This document shows positions 15,737 to 23,436 of a stretch of 23,598 nucleotides of DNA, piece by piece (position 1 is the first letter of the stretch; every line of letters starts with the position of its first letter). The translations under genes were made by a program, and so were the position numbers. Under the pieces are notes generated by a model. The model was not told where the DNA came from, did not search any database, and worked only from the letters and a program-made list of their open reading frames with translations. Origin of the DNA: JACPRB01 sp964468745 (GTDB lineage: Bacteria > Planctomycetota > MHYJ01 > JACPRB01); contig CAYXVY010000117.1 of assembly GCA_964468745.1 (NCBI GenBank), positions 1 to 23,598 of the forward strand, written 5' to 3'.

Positions 15737-16488
15737 TGTTCCAGGGTTTCACGGACCAGGCGAAGCGGGCCGTGGATGTCGCGCGCGAATCGGCCGGCCA
15801 GGCCCGCAAGACGGAGTGCGGTCTCGATCACCTCCTGCTCGGTCTGGCGGCGGCGACCGGGTCGGGTGCGGCGGCGATCCTCGAAGGGATGGGGCTCGAC
15901 GAGAGTACGCTGCGAGCCCGGCTGGGGGCGCCGGTCGATGCGGTGGCCCGCGAGGTGTCGTTCGCGGCAGAGTCGGTGCGCGCGCTCGACGAGGCCAAGG
16001 ATGCGGCGTCGCGGCTGGGTCACGAGGGGATCGACACGATGCACATCCTCATCGGCATCCTGAATGCGGGGAAGGACGTGCCCGGGTTCGATGCGGCTGC
16101 CGCGCGACAGTTCGTTGCGGAGGTCTTCGGGATCCAGACGCAGCAGGCGCGGATCCATCCGGACGTGCGTGAATGGATCGTCGAGCGTGTGCAGGCGGAG
16201 GCGGCCCAGCTTCACGCGGCCATCGACGAGGCGCTCATCGATCGCGCGATCGACATGGCGGGCCGGCCGGGGCAGGGCGCCCCGGCGGACGGCCCGGTGC
16301 GCCGTCTGGTACGTCGCGCGATCGCGCTTCGGCACGGGGGAGAGGTCCTGGAGGCCGAACGCGCCTTCGATAGCGGCGGTCCGGATGCGTGGGCGAAACT
16401 GCGTCGCCAGGCCGAGGCGCTGCCAACGGGGAAGATTCCGGTCACGGCGGACGATCTCTCTCGCGCGGCCAAAGAGCTTGCATCCTGA
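15736..16488 (+). CDS. Clp N-terminal-domain protein without ATPase core
   Basis: 250 residues. The ATG at 15736 overlaps the previous gene's TGA (TGATG), implying coupled translation; an in-frame GTG at 15727 is less likely. Residues 1-65 and about 72-132 are two Clp-N repeats (F-T-D-Q-A-K-R-A, then GLDHLLLGLA, then GIDTMHILIGIL). The remaining 115 residues are helical. IHPDVREWIVERV at 140-152 and PVTADDLSRAAKEL at 235-248 recall the lid helices and domain-linker of ClpC, as if the ATPase core had been deleted. No Walker motif exists. It may act like ClpS or other adaptors that work through N-domains, or form mixed assemblies with its neighbours; both are inference. Confidence 0.85.
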   Translation: MFQGFTDQAKRAVDVARESAGQARKTECGLDHLLLGLAAATGSGAAAILEGMGLDESTLRARLGAPVDAVAREVSFAAESVRALDEAKDAASRLGHEGIDTMHILIGILNAGKDVPGFDAAAARQFVAEVFGIQTQQARIHPDVREWIVERVQAEAAQLHAAIDEALIDRAIDMAGRPGQGAPADGPVRRLVRRAIALRHGGEVLEAERAFDSGGPDAWAKLRRQAEALPTGKIPVTADDLSRAAKELAS

Positions 16489-16505
16489 GGGGCCCCGCAT
16501 ACAAT
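16478..16505 (+). promoter_or_regulatory. candidate promoter upstream of third Clp-N gene
   Basis: TTGCAT (16478-16483) and TACAAT (16500-16505) are spaced by 16 nt. Predicted start is near 16512, giving a 60-nt leader with GGAGG at 16563-16567 ahead of the GTG at 16572. The -35 part overlaps the end of the second Clp-N gene. Confidence 0.35.
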
Positions 16506-16571
16506 CCGGCTCCATCCTCCTTCGCGGCCACTCGTACGTTCGGAGGAGTTTAGGGAAGCGACGGAGGACAC

Positions 16572-17444
16572 GTGCTCCAGCTGCCGGAGGGAATCGTTCC
16601 GGAAGTGCGGCCGCTGGCCCTGGAGATGGGAATTCACAACGACTGCACGCCCGTACATCTCCTTGCCGCCCTCATCTTGCGGCGCAACGACATCGTGATG
16701 CTGATCCTCGAGGATGCACGCGTAGACGTCGGGCGCATGCGCCTGGAGCTGGAGGAGCGGATCGCGGAGGGTCGCATCGAGAAGCCGGACGCATCCAAGG
16801 GGAGCCTGAAGTTCATCCTGAACCAGGGGGTCCTCATCGCGCAGCGCTACTCGATGAAGAAGCCGGGGGGCGACGCCATGGCGGCCTCCATCGTCGAGAA
16901 CCATCCGAACGCGGCCTCGCGCGTGCTGATGGAGCGCGGCGTGTCGATGGACGTCGCGAAGCGGTGGGTGCGCAACGAGCTGACGGGGGAGTCCGGCAAG
17001 GAGGCCCCGGAGGTATTGATGCGCCGCATCGCGCGCCGGCTGGAGGTGCGTACTCGGGTGCGATTCCCGGCCGTCCTGCTCAACCGGCTCACGGTGCTTG
17101 CCGCGCAGTATCTCGAAGCGGCGGGAGCGAATCGGGCTGAAACGCTCAAGCTTCTCATCCAGACGATCGCGGCGGAGACGATGACGTCGAAAATGCCCGA
17201 GGCTCTGCGCGAACTGCACCTGGGGTTCACCGATGCGAAGCGGCGCGCCGCCGAGGCTCAGAAGATCGGCCGCACGAGCACCAAGCGCCGATCTCTGATG
17301 GAAGAGCTCCGATCGCGCGAAAACTATCTGCGCAGTCTGGCGGACTGGCTGGAGAGGCAGCCTCCCATGGACGTCTCCGACGAGACGGTGCGCGGTTCGA
17401 TCGCATCGGTCGGGAATCTGCCGATCAAGTCGGTCTCGCTCTGA
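16572..17444 (+). CDS. divergent Clp-N-like protein, third of the set
   Basis: 290 residues from the GTG at 16572 (GGAGG 4 nt upstream). Residues 5-65 fit a Clp-N repeat (VRPLALEMG, then TPVHLLAALIL, ending RVDVGRMRLELEERI). Residues about 78-136 fit a second, weaker one. Residues 140-260 are helical and charged without Walker motifs. The last 23 residues (VSDETVRGSIASVGNLPIKSV and so on) resemble the ClpC segment that links domains 1 and 2 (V-x-x-x-D-I-x-x-V-x-x-x-x-G-I-P). It ends exactly where the convergent dtd gene ends: the two stop codons abut as TGATCA, leaving no room for a terminator. Family assignment is weaker than for the two upstream genes and rests on pattern and position. It could be a separate helical protein. 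Confidence 0.72.
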   Translation: MLQLPEGIVPEVRPLALEMGIHNDCTPVHLLAALILRRNDIVMLILEDARVDVGRMRLELEERIAEGRIEKPDASKGSLKFILNQGVLIAQRYSMKKPGGDAMAASIVENHPNAASRVLMERGVSMDVAKRWVRNELTGESGKEAPEVLMRRIARRLEVRTRVRFPAVLLNRLTVLAAQYLEAAGANRAETLKLLIQTIAAETMTSKMPEALRELHLGFTDAKRRAAEAQKIGRTSTKRRSLMEELRSRENYLRSLADWLERQPPMDVSDETVRGSIASVGNLPIKSVSL

Positions 17445-17885
17445 TCAGACCTCGACCCAGTACGTCGCCGGGCCGTCGTTGTGGATCTCGACGCGCATCG
17501 ACGCGCCGAACCTGCCCGTCTTGACGGGGCGTCCCGTCGCGCCGGCGAGCCCATCGCAGAACGACTGGTAGAGCTGTTGCGCTGCCGGGGGCTTCATCGC
17601 CGGATCGAACCCCGGACGCTTGCCGCGCGAGAGGTCCGCGCAGAGCGTGAACTGGGAGACGACGAGGTACTCGCCGCCGACGTCCTCGTTCGAGAGATTC
17701 GTCTTGCCGGCCGCGTCGTCGAAGATGCGCAGGCCGGCGATCTTCGCGATTACGGCCTTCGCCGTCTCGGCCGTGTCGTCCTTCTCGACGCCCAGCAGGA
17801 TGACGAGACCGCGCGCGATTTCGGAGTGTGCGGCGCCGTCGATGTGTACCGCGCCGCGCGAGACGCGCTGGATCAGCGCCTTCAT
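17445..17885 (-). CDS. dtd: D-aminoacyl-tRNA deacylase
   Basis: 146 residues, the normal length. It removes D-amino acids (and glycine wrongly attached to tRNA-Ala) from tRNAs, acting in translation quality control. The SQFTL motif is at 77-81 and the Gly-cisPro motif is in NDGPAT at 136-141. This is usually GPVT, so Val is replaced by Ala next to the catalytic Gly-Pro. The start ATG at 17885 overlaps the stop of the upstream VWA gene by 4 nt (ATGA), indicating coupled translation. No functional link between a cytoplasmic tRNA editing enzyme and an exported VWA protein is known to me. Confidence 0.96.
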   Translation of the reverse strand: MKALIQRVSRGAVHIDGAAHSEIARGLVILLGVEKDDTAETAKAVIAKIAGLRIFDDAAGKTNLSNEDVGGEYLVVSQFTLCADLSRGKRPGFDPAMKPPAAQQLYQSFCDGLAGATGRPVKTGRFGASMRVEIHNDGPATYWVEV

Positions 17886-19378
17886 CGCCGCTGATAGGCG
17901 CCGTAATGCTGCGCCGCGATCTCCTTGAGCAGGTCCTCGCCGTTGATGGACGGCTCCACGCCGATGGTGTAGATGCGGATCTTGCGGAAGCGGTTGTAGT
18001 CGCTCAGCTTCTCGAGCATCAGCTTCTTCGTCAGGACGCGGCCCGTGGGGTCGCCGTCGGTCATCAGCGCGAACGTGTCGAGCGAGTCGGACTTCAGCTT
18101 TTCGTTCCAGAGGCCGCCGCCGATCTCGAAGCCGCGCCGGAAGGCGTCCCAGATGTTGGTCCCGCTGTCGACTTTCGTTTCATCGACCCACTTCTTCATC
18201 TTCTTGCGGGCGCTGTCGTCGATCGGGACCGCCCGCTGCTGGTCGTACAGCGTCAGGAACGTGGTGAACGCGATGATGTTGAGCCGCACACCGCTGGGCA
18301 GCTGCGTCAGCAGCCCCTTGAGCTCGTACCTCGCGACGTCGATGCGCGTCGAGCCCTTGAACGGTTCCGCGCGCGCGGAGTTGTCGGGCGGCTTCCACGC
18401 GGCGCCCTGCATCATGCTCGACGAGTAGTCGGCCTGGATCGCGAGGTGGTCGGAGTGGATCTCGAGTCCGTAAAAGGTGCTCTGGCCCGGCGCGTCCGCT
18501 CGTTCCGAGATGTGCGGGCTGTAGGTGCCCGCGAGAACCTCGTCGCCGTGCGCGTCCCACCACGCCTTCCACGCGTCGTAGATGTGCTTGTCGACGTGGG
18601 TCATCGCCTTGAGGGTCTGGTTGTACTCCCACTCCATGCGTCCGGTCTTGCCCTTCATCCCGTCGATGATCTTTGGAATGCTCGTCTTGGGGCACGCGAT
18701 CCGCAGGCCGAGGTGCGCCGCAAACTGGACCTGCCAGTATGGGTGGGTCAGCTGTTCGAGGAAATCGAGCTGCAGCGACTTGTCCGTCCCGATGTGCGGG
18801 CTGAGCGCGTCCAACAGCGCGACCCGGACGCCCGCGTCGCTCTCCTTCTTGAGCTGGTCCACGAGCTGCAGCTTGTGCTTGCCGAGGACGCCGACTGCGG
18901 CCACGCAGCTCGCGCGGAAATACCAGTCGGGCCCCGATGCCATATGCGTTACGAGTCCGGCGATCTGCGGTTCACTCTGCAATCGGAAGAGCGAGCGGCA
19001 GACGAGCGGCACCATGTCGTCGGCGACCCCCATCCGGCCTCGGCAGATGGCGAGGTAGTCGCGCGCCTTCCACTCCTCCATTGCGTTGCCCTTGATCTGC
19101 GCGCCGCGGGAATCGAACGTGACCTTGTTGTCCTCGTAGGCCTTCGCCCACTTCTGCTCTTCCTTGGCGAGGTCGACGATGAGCTTGAGCCCGCGCTTGT
19201 AGGTGTCCGCAAGGACCTCGACGGCGTTGTCTTTCGCGACGATCGCCTTCAGCGTCGCTTCCGCCTCCCTCTCTTTTTGCTGGTCGACCTGTTCGATGTA
19301 CAGCTTGGACAGGTCGTCCTGCGCGACCGCTGCGGAGGAGAGCGTGGCGAGGGTCAGCGCGGCTGCGAGTGAACGCAC
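17882..19378 (-). CDS. exported protein with HEAT-like repeats and a VWA domain
   Basis: 498 residues from the GTG at 19378, the first possible start because an in-frame TAA lies just upstream. A short signal peptide (1-20, ending AVAQ) predicts export. Residues about 25-100 are helical and charged. Residues 105-290 contain HEAT-like repeats (VRVALLDALSPHIG, then VQFAAHLGLRIA). Residues about 308-490 form a von Willebrand A domain with an intact metal site: DYSSS (Asp317, Ser319, Ser321), Thr407 in GTN, and Asp441 in TDGD. It should bind another protein through a metal ion outside the cytoplasm. Planctomycetes often carry such HEAT/VWA exported proteins; the partner is unknown. A TAATAT hexamer ends 6 nt before the GTG, and rpmH lies 47 nt upstream on the same strand. 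Confidence 0.9.
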   Translation of the reverse strand: MRSLAAALTLATLSSAAVAQDDLSKLYIEQVDQQKEREAEATLKAIVAKDNAVEVLADTYKRGLKLIVDLAKEEQKWAKAYEDNKVTFDSRGAQIKGNAMEEWKARDYLAICRGRMGVADDMVPLVCRSLFRLQSEPQIAGLVTHMASGPDWYFRASCVAAVGVLGKHKLQLVDQLKKESDAGVRVALLDALSPHIGTDKSLQLDFLEQLTHPYWQVQFAAHLGLRIACPKTSIPKIIDGMKGKTGRMEWEYNQTLKAMTHVDKHIYDAWKAWWDAHGDEVLAGTYSPHISERADAPGQSTFYGLEIHSDHLAIQADYSSSMMQGAAWKPPDNSARAEPFKGSTRIDVARYELKGLLTQLPSGVRLNIIAFTTFLTLYDQQRAVPIDDSARKKMKKWVDETKVDSGTNIWDAFRRGFEIGGGLWNEKLKSDSLDTFALMTDGDPTGRVLTKKLMLEKLSDYNRFRKIRIYTIGVEPSINGEDLLKEIAAQHYGAYQRR

Positions 19379-19384
19379 GGTGAA

Positions 19385-19390
19385 ATATTA
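19385..19390 (-). promoter_or_regulatory. -10-like hexamer upstream of the HEAT/VWA gene
   Basis: TAATAT on the minus strand is followed by 6 nt and the GTG at 19378, predicting transcription start on the first base of the start codon. There is no Shine-Dalgarno. The match is 4 of 6 and no -35 was seen. Confidence 0.35.
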
Positions 19391-19425
19391 CACGACGGGG
19401 AGGGCGCCGCGGTCGGAATTCGAGG

Positions 19426-19602
19426 CTACCCGCTTCCGCCCTGGTGACGGCGGACATTCCGCTCGTCGCTCACCGTCAGCTTCCACACGCCGCGCTTGCG
19501 GCGGCGGGCGAGGACCTTGCGGCCCCCCTTCGTCTTCATCTTGGCGCGGAAGCCGTGCTTGTTCATGCGCCGGCGGTTCCGGCACTTCCACATGTAACCC
19601 AT
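19426..19602 (-). CDS. rpmH: 50S ribosomal protein L34
   Basis: 58 residues from the ATG at 19602. The core HGFRAKMKTKGGRKVLARRRKRG and LTVSDE is unmistakable L34. With this start the RRR at 10-12 and HGFR at 16-19 fall at exactly the positions usual for L34; the open frame reaches an upstream start at 19641 that would add 13 extra residues. The first nine residues (MGYMWKCRN) do not match the nearly invariant M-K-R-T-(F/Y)-Q-P-x-N/R start of the family, and about 10 extra residues follow the usual C-terminus. The gene is not beside rnpA, dnaA or yidC, its common neighbours. The upstream region has no Shine-Dalgarno. Confidence 0.93.
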   Translation of the reverse strand: MGYMWKCRNRRRMNKHGFRAKMKTKGGRKVLARRRKRGVWKLTVSDERNVRRHQGGSG

Positions 19603-19665
19603 AGGGACGGGAAGAGTAGCCGTTGCGTGCTGCGACGTCAAGAGGTTGCGGCACGCAGAGAGTTG

Positions 19666-19792
19666 GAGGTTTGAAGTTTGAAGTTGAAAGTTCGGAGGGA
19701 GCTCAGAAGAAGCACGCCGCGCGCGGAATCTCAGGCGCGCACGAGTTCAGGGTTGGAAGATCAACTGCCTCCAACCTCAAACTTCGAACCTC
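19666..19792. repeat. imperfect inverted repeat with GAAGTTTGA iterations
   Basis: The arms at 19666-19690 and 19768-19792 are reverse complements at about 21 of 25 positions, separated by about 77 nt. The left arm also contains short direct iterations of TTTGAAG. A smaller GTTGGA/TCCAAC pair lies near the right arm (19752-19774). This fills most of the 197-nt gap between the 354-aa kinase gene and rpmH, the longest gap in the window. Low GC and repetitive composition contrast with the neighbours. It may be a dispersed intergenic repeat or a long stem-loop; no T-run is attached. Confidence 0.6.
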
Positions 19793-19799
19793 GCGCCTC

Positions 19800-20864
19800 T
19801 TACTTCCTCGTGGTGTTCTTCTTCGCGGCCTGCAGCAGGTCGCTGGCGCTCTTCGACTCGGGAACCGCCGTCGGCCGATCCTGCAACTTCGCCGCCTCGA
19901 GCGGGACGAGGTACAGGTGTGGGAAGAGCTGGCGCATGTATTTTTCGAGCGTGACGATCGTCGGGCCGTACCCCTTGTGGTACATGAAGTACTCCAGGTC
20001 GTAGCCCATCTTGCCCGCGTCCTGGTAGCGCTTCGTGATGTTGCGCTCGAGGGCCTTCAGGATGATCTTCTCGAGCGCCTCCGGAATCTCCGGGTTGATG
20101 TCGCGCGGCTTAGGGACGTCGCGGCTGACGACGTTGTTGAGGATGACCGTCGTCTCTTCCGTCGAGCCGAAAATGTTCTCGCCGGTCAGCATCTCCATCA
20201 TCACGATCGCCATCGAGAAGATGTCGCTGCGGCGGTCCGTCTGCATGTACTGCGCCTGCTCGGGGGACATGTACTGCGCCTTGCCCATCAGGACCGAGCC
20301 TTCCTGGTCCTTCATGAGGCCGCGGGCCTTGGCGATGCCGAAGTCGGTGATCTTCACCTCCCCTTCGGCCGTGATCATGACGTTCTTGGGGCTGATGTCG
20401 CGGTGCACGACGCCGAGAAGCGCGCCCGATTTGTCGCGCTTCGAATGCGCGTACTCGAGCCCGCGGCACACGCGGCTGATGATGAACGCGCCGAGGTCGA
20501 TCGGCACCTTGAGGTTCAGCTCGATGTGCCGGTTCATGAACTCCTGGAGGTTCACGCCCTGCACGAACTCCATGGCGATGTAGAAGGTGTTGCCGACGCG
20601 CCCCAGCTTGTAGATCTGGACGAGATTCTGGTGCACGAGGTCCGCGACGAGCTTCGCCTCGCCGATGAACATGTCGACGAACTCGCGATCCTGCGTGTAG
20701 CGTTCGCGGATCGTCTTGATCGCGACGGTCTTCTCGAATCCCTCCGAGCCGTAGAGGAGCGCTTCGTAAATCGCGCCCATGCCGCCTTCCGCGATTTTGC
20801 GGAGGAGCTTGAACTGGTACGTGTCGTGGAATTCGAACTGTTCCCCAGCGCTCGTCTTGACCAT
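19800..20864 (-). CDS. soluble Hanks-type Ser/Thr protein kinase
   Basis: 354 residues from the ATG at 20864 (357 if the ATG at 20873 is used). Kinase motifs: glycine loop EGGMGAIY at about 26-33, VAIK lysine 50, C-helix Glu69, HRDISPKN with Asp156, DFG 174-176, and GKAQYMSPEQ in the activation segment. The HRD-x-S-P-x-N form is seen in myxobacterial and planctomycete kinases. There is no membrane segment, and a C-terminal tail of about 60 residues follows the kinase fold. A near-perfect promoter (TTGACA, 17 nt, CATAAT) lies in the short gap to the upstream kinase gene. Its expected start site lies about 6 nt before the second ATG and inside the first, which favours 20864. No sensor domain is visible; it may act in a cascade with the TM kinase next to it. 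Confidence 0.93.
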   Translation of the reverse strand: MVKTSAGEQFEFHDTYQFKLLRKIAEGGMGAIYEALLYGSEGFEKTVAIKTIRERYTQDREFVDMFIGEAKLVADLVHQNLVQIYKLGRVGNTFYIAMEFVQGVNLQEFMNRHIELNLKVPIDLGAFIISRVCRGLEYAHSKRDKSGALLGVVHRDISPKNVMITAEGEVKITDFGIAKARGLMKDQEGSVLMGKAQYMSPEQAQYMQTDRRSDIFSMAIVMMEMLTGENIFGSTEETTVILNNVVSRDVPKPRDINPEIPEALEKIILKALERNITKRYQDAGKMGYDLEYFMYHKGYGPTIVTLEKYMRQLFPHLYLVPLEAAKLQDRPTAVPESKSASDLLQAAKKNTTRK

Positions 20865-20876
20865 CAGTGTCATCGG

Positions 20877-20905
20877 ATTATGCCCCTCGACTTGCGGGGT
20901 GTCAA
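20877..20905 (-). promoter_or_regulatory. strong sigma70-type promoter for the soluble kinase gene
   Basis: On the minus strand TTGACA (20905-20900), a 17-nt spacer and CATAAT (20882-20877) match the housekeeping consensus at 11 of 12 positions. The whole element sits in the gap after the upstream kinase stop codon (20913-20915). The start site near 20870 gives a leader of about 6 nt before the ATG at 20864. Confidence 0.75.
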
Positions 20906-20912
20906 CCGGTCG

Positions 20913-23429
20913 CTACTTCCGCGGCAACTCCCGCAATTCCATCGCTCGCTTGCGCGCCTGCTCCGCGCCTTGCGTATCGCCCGTGTCTGACTTGAACGCC
21001 GCGTCAAGCTCGTGAGCGTCCGCGTCGTCCGGGTCGAGCGTGAGCGCACGATCGAGCGACTCCCTCCCCGACGGCCGGCGTCCGCGCGCCCAGAGGGCCG
21101 CCGCAAGAGCAACGTGCCCGGGGCCGTAATGCGCGTTGTGCGAGACGGCCTCGATCGCACAGGTCTCGGACAACTCGGACTCGCCTCGCGCAAGGGCGAC
21201 GCGCGACCTAAGCGCGTGGATCACCTCGGCGCCCTCGGGCCGCATCCGCGCGGCCGCGTCGGCGTCGTGCAGCGCCTCGGCCAGCCGGTTTGCCTTCAGG
21301 TGCTCGTAAGCGCTCCAGGCGCGTGCATGAGGGTCCTTCGGGAAGTCTTGGAGGGCGGCGGCCGTATCGAAGGCGAGCAGTTTCTGCTCCGGCGATGGCG
21401 CGGCCGCTCCTGCCGCCTGCTTCGACTCCGTCACGTGTCCTCTGCGGAGCAAGGCGAACGCCAGGCCGAGCGACGCATCGCCGGCGCGACCGCGGATGGC
21501 CACCGCCTTGCCGAACGAGACTTCAGCGTCTTGAAACCGGCCGAGGGCGAATTGCGCGATGGCGAGGAGCAGTTGCGTCTCGAATGCCTTCGGATCCAGC
21601 TCGGCCGCGCGGGTGAGCGGCCCGACGGCTTCGGTCGCGTTCTCGATCGACAGCGCCCACGCCCCTTGCGCGAACGGCGACGTCGCGCGCAGCCGGTCGA
21701 AATCCGCGGCGGCTCCGCCGAGATCTGCACGCGTTTCGTCGAGCGGGCGGATCGTGCTCCACGACGCGCGCGAACCCAGCATGGTCAGCAATCGCGGAGC
21801 CTTGCGCGTGCGCCACGCGCGCTCCAACTGCGCGATGCCCCGCAACCGTCTTGCGGTGTCGGAGTCGGGGTCGAGATCCAGCGCACGTGTCAGGTCGCGG
21901 ATGGCGCCGTCGAGATCGCCTCCCAGCTCCCGCAGCTGGCCGCGCAGCACGAACGCCTCCGGAAAGCTGCCGTCGGTCTCGATCGCGCGATCCAGCGCCG
22001 TGCCGGCCACCTTGCTCGCCTGGGGGTCGAGGCTGCCGCGGGCGAGCCGCTCAATTTGAGGGCGTGCGTCGTCGACCGACCGCTGGGCCCGCTCGCGGCG
22101 GGCCATGCGCTCCATGCGCTGGACCTCCCGGATCTCCTGCTCGTTCCGCAGGCTCGTCGCGTCGTCCATGAACTGCATCTCGCGTCGCACGAGAAGGACG
22201 GCCACGAACACCACGATGTACAAGGTGGCGAGCATCGCCGTCGCGACTGGGCGTCGCCTCGCGAACGACTTCATGCGGGCCAGCACGCCGGCCGGTCGCG
22301 CCGCGATCGGCTCGCCGGCGAGGATGCGCTGCAGCTCATCCGCCAGGTCGCGTGCCGACTGGTAGCGATGCGCCGGCAATTTTTCGAGACAGCGCAGGAT
22401 CACCGCCTCGAGATCGCGCGAGACGGCGCGGTTGAGCGACGTCGGTGGCGTCGGTGCGCGCTGCAGCACGTCCATGATGGTGTCGAGCGGCGTCGCGCCG
22501 TTGAAGGGGGCGTGCCCCGTCACCAGTGCATAGAGCGTGGCGCCGAGCGCGTAGATGTCCGTGCGGGTGTCGAGCTTTTCGGCCTCGCCGCGCGCCTGCT
22601 CCGGCGCGATGTAATTCGGCGTCCCGACGATCGTGCCGCTCAGCGTGATCGGGCGGCCGGGCTTCGACTCGCGCAGGTCCTCCGACGCGACGGCGCGTGC
22701 CAGCCCGAAGTCCATGATGTGCGGTTTAAGCAGGTCGTCGATCATCACGTTCGCGGGCTTGAGATCGCGATGAACGATCCCCTTCGAGTGCGCGTAATCG
22801 CCGGCGAGGGCGACGTCGTGCATGATCCGGACGATCTTGTCGATCTCGCCGGTGCGGATCGCGTCGGGCAGCGAGTCGAGCGTGACGCCGTCGATGAATT
22901 CCATCGTGATGAAGTGGCGGCTCTGGTGCGTGCCCGCGTCGTAGACCTGGGCGATGTTCGGGTGGTTGAGGCGGGCGGCGGTCTGCGCCTCGCGGATGAA
23001 GCGGCGGATGTTGTCCTCAGTGCCGATGGTGAGGAACTTGAGCGCGACGGTGCGGCGCAGGTCGAGGTCCCAGGTCTTGTAGACCGCGCCCATCCCGCCG
23101 GTGCCGAGCAGTTTGACGATCACATACTTGGAGAAGCGGCTGTCGGGAAACGACATCGCGTGCTGGACTTCGGGCGGGAGGTCGTGGGACTCCCGTTCGG
23201 GCGCGTCGGTTGCGGCGAGGCGCGTCCCAAGGAGCTCCGAGACGTGCGACGGTTGGAGCAGGCCCTTGGCGATCAGCATGGTCAGGACGGTGATCGAATC
23301 GGTGGTGGGGTTTTCGGACTGCTCGAGGCGCTCCGTGAGATCGGTCACGGCTTCGTCGAGCTGCGTGCGGCTGATGAGGCCTCGCTCGACGGCGAGTCGC
23401 GCGAGGTCGTAGTCCTTCGGCTCGGGCAT
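20913..23429 (-). CDS. Ser/Thr protein kinase with TM segment and TPR repeats
   Basis: 838 residues from the ATG at 23429. Residues 1-70 are helical (LAVERGLISRTQLDEAV, then LTMLIAKGLLQPSHVSELLG) and share the GLISR-x-QL pattern with the other TM kinase of the window. The kinase domain is about 102-370: glycine loop LGTGGMGAVY 108-117, VALK lysine 131, HRDLKPAN with Asp222, DFG 240-242, and GTPNYIAPEQ in the activation segment, all intact. One TM segment lies at about 395-414. The remaining 420 residues are TPR-like repeats (for example GDLDGAIRDLTRALDLDPDSD), probably periplasmic. An upstream ATG at 23498 would add 23 residues, but a perfect TATAAT lies between it and 23429. The downstream kinase gene follows after about 40-50 nt with its own promoter. 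Confidence 0.94.
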   Translation of the reverse strand: MPEPKDYDLARLAVERGLISRTQLDEAVTDLTERLEQSENPTTDSITVLTMLIAKGLLQPSHVSELLGTRLAATDAPERESHDLPPEVQHAMSFPDSRFSKYVIVKLLGTGGMGAVYKTWDLDLRRTVALKFLTIGTEDNIRRFIREAQTAARLNHPNIAQVYDAGTHQSRHFITMEFIDGVTLDSLPDAIRTGEIDKIVRIMHDVALAGDYAHSKGIVHRDLKPANVMIDDLLKPHIMDFGLARAVASEDLRESKPGRPITLSGTIVGTPNYIAPEQARGEAEKLDTRTDIYALGATLYALVTGHAPFNGATPLDTIMDVLQRAPTPPTSLNRAVSRDLEAVILRCLEKLPAHRYQSARDLADELQRILAGEPIAARPAGVLARMKSFARRRPVATAMLATLYIVVFVAVLLVRREMQFMDDATSLRNEQEIREVQRMERMARRERAQRSVDDARPQIERLARGSLDPQASKVAGTALDRAIETDGSFPEAFVLRGQLRELGGDLDGAIRDLTRALDLDPDSDTARRLRGIAQLERAWRTRKAPRLLTMLGSRASWSTIRPLDETRADLGGAAADFDRLRATSPFAQGAWALSIENATEAVGPLTRAAELDPKAFETQLLLAIAQFALGRFQDAEVSFGKAVAIRGRAGDASLGLAFALLRRGHVTESKQAAGAAAPSPEQKLLAFDTAAALQDFPKDPHARAWSAYEHLKANRLAEALHDADAAARMRPEGAEVIHALRSRVALARGESELSETCAIEAVSHNAHYGPGHVALAAALWARGRRPSGRESLDRALTLDPDDADAHELDAAFKSDTGDTQGAEQARKRAMELRELPRK

Positions 23430-23436
23430 CGCTGTG

